From NCBI GenBank assembly GCA_015200345.1, contig CP054187.1:248001-312000 (forward strand): a stretch of 64,000 nt of DNA, in the 5' to 3' direction. A model generated the notes under the pieces. That model was not told the DNA's origin. It saw only the letters and a list, made by a program, of their open reading frames with translations, and did no database searches. Shown here piece after piece: positions 62,041-64,000 of this stretch. The stretch is from Planctomycetia bacterium (GTDB lineage Bacteria > Planctomycetota > Phycisphaerae > UBA1845 > UTPLA1). Position 1 is the first letter of the stretch. Every line of letters starts with the position of its first letter. A program made the position numbers and the translations under genes.

Positions 62041-62682
62041 TCAAATCCCCGAGTCGATCGCGTTCGCCCGGGGATGGCCCCACATCGGTAGTCCGCTTTC
62101 CAGCTCAACGCCGAGCGCATCGGCGACGCGATTGATGTAATTGAAGTATGCGATGACCTGTACGGCGTCGTGAATCGCAGCGTCGGACCAGCCGGCGGTC
62201 CGGAGGCGGTGCACATCGTTTTGGCAGCAGCTTGCAGGAACGCGTGTAATTTTTTCCGCGTATTCAAGGATCACGCGTACTTTGTCGGAGACCGGACATC
62301 CCCGCCAATCGCTGACCGCCTGATGAACGAAAGCATCACAGCCGGCGGGTGGAATCGGCCCGGCAGTGCCTGCTTCAACCAACCCGGCCGAATCTTTTTC
62401 GACCTCAACACGGAGGTCGTTGGCGTGCGCCTGCACTCAGTAATGGCACCCGTTCGTTTTGCTCACGACGACCGCCAGCAGTTCGCGCAGGGCGCGAGGC
62501 AATTCCGACGGGCCGAACATCACCGCCTGATATAGGCCTATGCCGGACTTCAGGACCGGCGCATTAAGGCTCTGTGCGCGCACGATGTTGAAGACCCGGC
62601 CTGCGCGGCGATGCGCCGCATCGTAAAGCTGCTTTAAAGGTCCGTTTGCATCTTCATCGCCAATCGTTCTGATCCATGCCAT
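62041..62682 (-). CDS. AhpD-like peroxidase-related selenoprotein (in-frame TGA = Sec)
   Basis: Read through one TGA (62437-62439), the frame gives 213 residues of a carboxymuconolactone-decarboxylase/AhpD-like protein: RALRELLAVVVSKTNGCHY-U-VQAHANDLR, then DAAIHDAVQVIAYFNYINRVADALGVE. The AhpD active site is CxxCxxxH, and here C79, TGA82 and H86 fall exactly on it, so the second cysteine is replaced by the TGA codon. Both halves are intact, in one frame and well conserved. ATG 62682 has GAGGAG nine bases upstream. Conventional annotation would split it at 62436/62437. It lies 38 bp after the glycosyltransferase gene. Confidence 0.8.
62400..62439 (-). promoter_or_regulatory. Candidate bacterial SECIS element
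   Basis: Seventeen bases after the TGA (62439-62437) a perfect 7-bp stem CGACCTC/GAGGTCG (62419-62413 with 62406-62400) encloses the loop CGTGTT. Bacterial SECIS elements lie directly behind the Sec codon, with the apical loop about 16-37 nt away and a G among its first two bases; here the distance is 24 and the second base is G. Confidence 0.65.
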
Positions 62683-62720
62683 GTCACTTACTCCTCACGC
62701 TACGGCATTCCCTATCCGAA

Positions 62721-64000
62721 TCAGACCAATAACTCGGTCTCGGGCTTTGCTGCAGAATATCCTCGAAACTCTCGACTAATCGGCTCGGAAGAGTCGGCGC
62801 CGGCTTGTGCCAATTCTGGCGTACTTGAGTCGAATCCAGAGGACCGCTTGTTTCGCAGCCGCCACAAGAGCTTTGGAGGGAAACCACACAAGTAGCCCAG
62901 TATGCATAGCTGGTTCACTATGACAGTCCTAAGGACTCCGTCGCGCACCCAGCGCCGTGCAGAAGTACGTACTGTGCGACCCGAAAGTCTGACTTTGCCA
63001 TGCCGGCGGATTCGACGAACGAATTCGAAATCCTCCATGACGGGCAGCTCGCGAAAACCTCCGACGCGTCGAAAGGTGCCGGTACGAACAGCAATTGCCT
63101 GATCGCCATACGGCATGCCCAACCATTTCGAGCGGAAGTTGGCGAGAAACTCGATGCAGCGCAAGCGGGGCGAGCGATGATCTATCCCAAGCCGAAAGGC
63201 GGCTAGCGTAACACCAGGCACGGAAAGGAGACGAGCCGCTTCCAGGTCGGCCTGCGGAGGAAGGCGGGTGTCGGCGTGAAGAAACAGGAGTAGTTCTCCT
63301 CGCGCAATTGCGGCGCCAGCGTTCAACTGGGCCGCCCGTCCGCTCGGCACTGAGACCACGGTGGCACCGAGCATTCGAGCCAGGGCGACGGTTCCATCGG
63401 TGCTCCCGCCGTCGGCAACGATAATTTCGATTTCAGGGCTCGTTGGAATGCTTGTGATGCAATCGGCAAGGAGCTGTGCTTCATTCAGCGTGGGAATGAT
63501 GACGCTTAGCCGCGGGGCCGATCCGTCTCGAATCAGCGCTTCGCACGCATGAGGGAATTCCGCCAGGTCGCGGGGTTCGTCGATGTCGGACAGAACATCC
63601 AAATTGTGTACGGACAGACCTTGATCCGCGGCGCGTTTCATCGTCTGGGCATGTACACGGGACGATCCCCAATCGATTTCGTGGAACAGGCCAGCGCAGG
63701 AGCGGCGCAGGCCGATCAAGTAATATCCGCCATCGCGCGCCGGTCCAAGTACGACGTCGTGGTCACGAAGCGCGGCGAAAGCGGACTCAAGATGATCGGC
63801 ACCAAGCAACGGGCAGTCGCTGCCGATGACCAATGTTGAATGTGCGCCGCGCTCAAACGAATCGACGAAGGCTTCATGAATCCGTTTGCCGAGATCGCCG
63901 CGATGTTGACGCAGATAGAGGCGCCCGGCTCCAAACGTATCACGCATGCGAGCATGATCACCCCCGTCAAATCGAATTTCGATGGAGCAAGTTCGATGCG
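62721..64000 (-). CDS. Two-domain glycosyltransferase: DUF2064 (TIGR04282-like) + GT2 (TIGR04283-like), 5' partial
   Basis: The frame continues past the right edge (IRFDGGDHAR precedes the ATG at 63947), so the N-terminus is outside. The first part (to about 63535) is a DUF2064/TIGR04282-type nucleotidyl- or glycosyltransferase: IGSDCPLLG, GPARDGGYYLIGL, DIDEPRDL. The second part is a GT-A family 2 enzyme: LSVIIPTLNEAQLL, EIIVADGGSTDGT, FLHADTRLPP, GGFRELPVMEDFEF. These two are often adjacent genes in bacteria with unknown sugar substrates; here they are fused. The C-terminus has a hydrophobic segment (VIVNQLCILGYLCGFP). Confidence 0.85.
   Translation of the reverse strand, partial: HRTCSIEIRFDGGDHARMRDTFGAGRLYLRQHRGDLGKRIHEAFVDSFERGAHSTLVIGSDCPLLGADHLESAFAALRDHDVVLGPARDGGYYLIGLRRSCAGLFHEIDWGSSRVHAQTMKRAADQGLSVHNLDVLSDIDEPRDLAEFPHACEALIRDGSAPRLSVIIPTLNEAQLLADCITSIPTSPEIEIIVADGGSTDGTVALARMLGATVVSVPSGRAAQLNAGAAIARGELLLFLHADTRLPPQADLEAARLLSVPGVTLAAFRLGIDHRSPRLRCIEFLANFRSKWLGMPYGDQAIAVRTGTFRRVGGFRELPVMEDFEFVRRIRRHGKVRLSGRTVRTSARRWVRDGVLRTVIVNQLCILGYLCGFPPKLLWRLRNKRSSGFDSSTPELAQAGADSSEPISREFRGYSAAKPETELLV

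Noticed and set aside
1..64000. CRISPR array
   Set aside because: No run of regularly spaced identical repeats with unique spacers was seen; the repeat clusters present are degenerate or lack spacers.

Overview
The window is GC-rich DNA from a diderm bacterium, most likely a planctomycete. The evidence is secreted FG-GAP/ASPIC proteins, a PEP-CTERM surface protein, a KdsB for Kdo/LPS synthesis, and a class of serine-recombinase element with short companion genes that I associate with Planctomycetota. The phylum call is inference; there is no rRNA or marker gene to confirm it.

Positions 1 to about 17.3 kb look like stable chromosome. A 5'-truncated FG-GAP/ASPIC gene is followed by a complete housekeeping iron-sulfur operon (iscR-iscS-iscU-iscA-hscB-hscA-fdx-iscX). 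After it come, on the minus strand, a polytopic membrane protein with metF and a secreted glutathione peroxidase. On the plus strand are kdsB, a cyclic-2,3-diphosphoglycerate-synthetase-like GTPase and argF, then an FHA protein (minus) and hemW (plus). A tRNA-Asn with a strong terminator ends this block.

From about 17.3 to 62 kb lies an accessory island. It opens with a DUF2924 protein, a large serine recombinase and a small HTH gene, then a QueC-like two-gene cassette (first gene carrying a nonsense codon). Next are a sigma factor and a phage-type replication module: Sak4-like ATPase, DUF669, RusA, SF2 helicase, AEP primase. A decayed prophage follows: ParB-methyltransferase, terminase, tail genes and a broken tape measure. 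Its genes are cut by blocks of unrelated DNA: a diversity-generating retroelement (DGR), a Dcm/Vsr/GHKL-ATPase restriction module, secreted-protein genes, and fragments of an IS5-type transposase, an FG-GAP gene and lon. Further on are a glycosyltransferase-sulfotransferase, a Mrr_N / sigma-70-fusion / PLD-SNF2-helicase operon, a truncated PIN gene, an IS3-family element and an IS21-like end. Chromosomal genes seem to resume at about 62 kb with an AhpD-like protein that carries an in-frame TGA (probable selenocysteine) and a two-domain glycosyltransferase running off the right end.

The most striking system is the DGR at 32.7-35.6 kb: a promoter-like region with a G13 spacer tract, a target gene (secreted, FGE/C-type-lectin fold, PEP-CTERM tail), an Avd-like four-helix-bundle gene, a DGR-type reverse transcriptase, and an adenine-rich template repeat directly after it. 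Over 124 aligned positions, 14 of 15 template/variable differences fall at template adenines. A small hairpin lies just downstream of the variable repeat, as expected for retrohoming. Second-tier novelties are the selenoprotein with a matching stem-loop, the sigma-factor fusion inside a helicase operon, the QueC-like pair, and an 80-nt cloverleaf-shaped inverted-repeat element.
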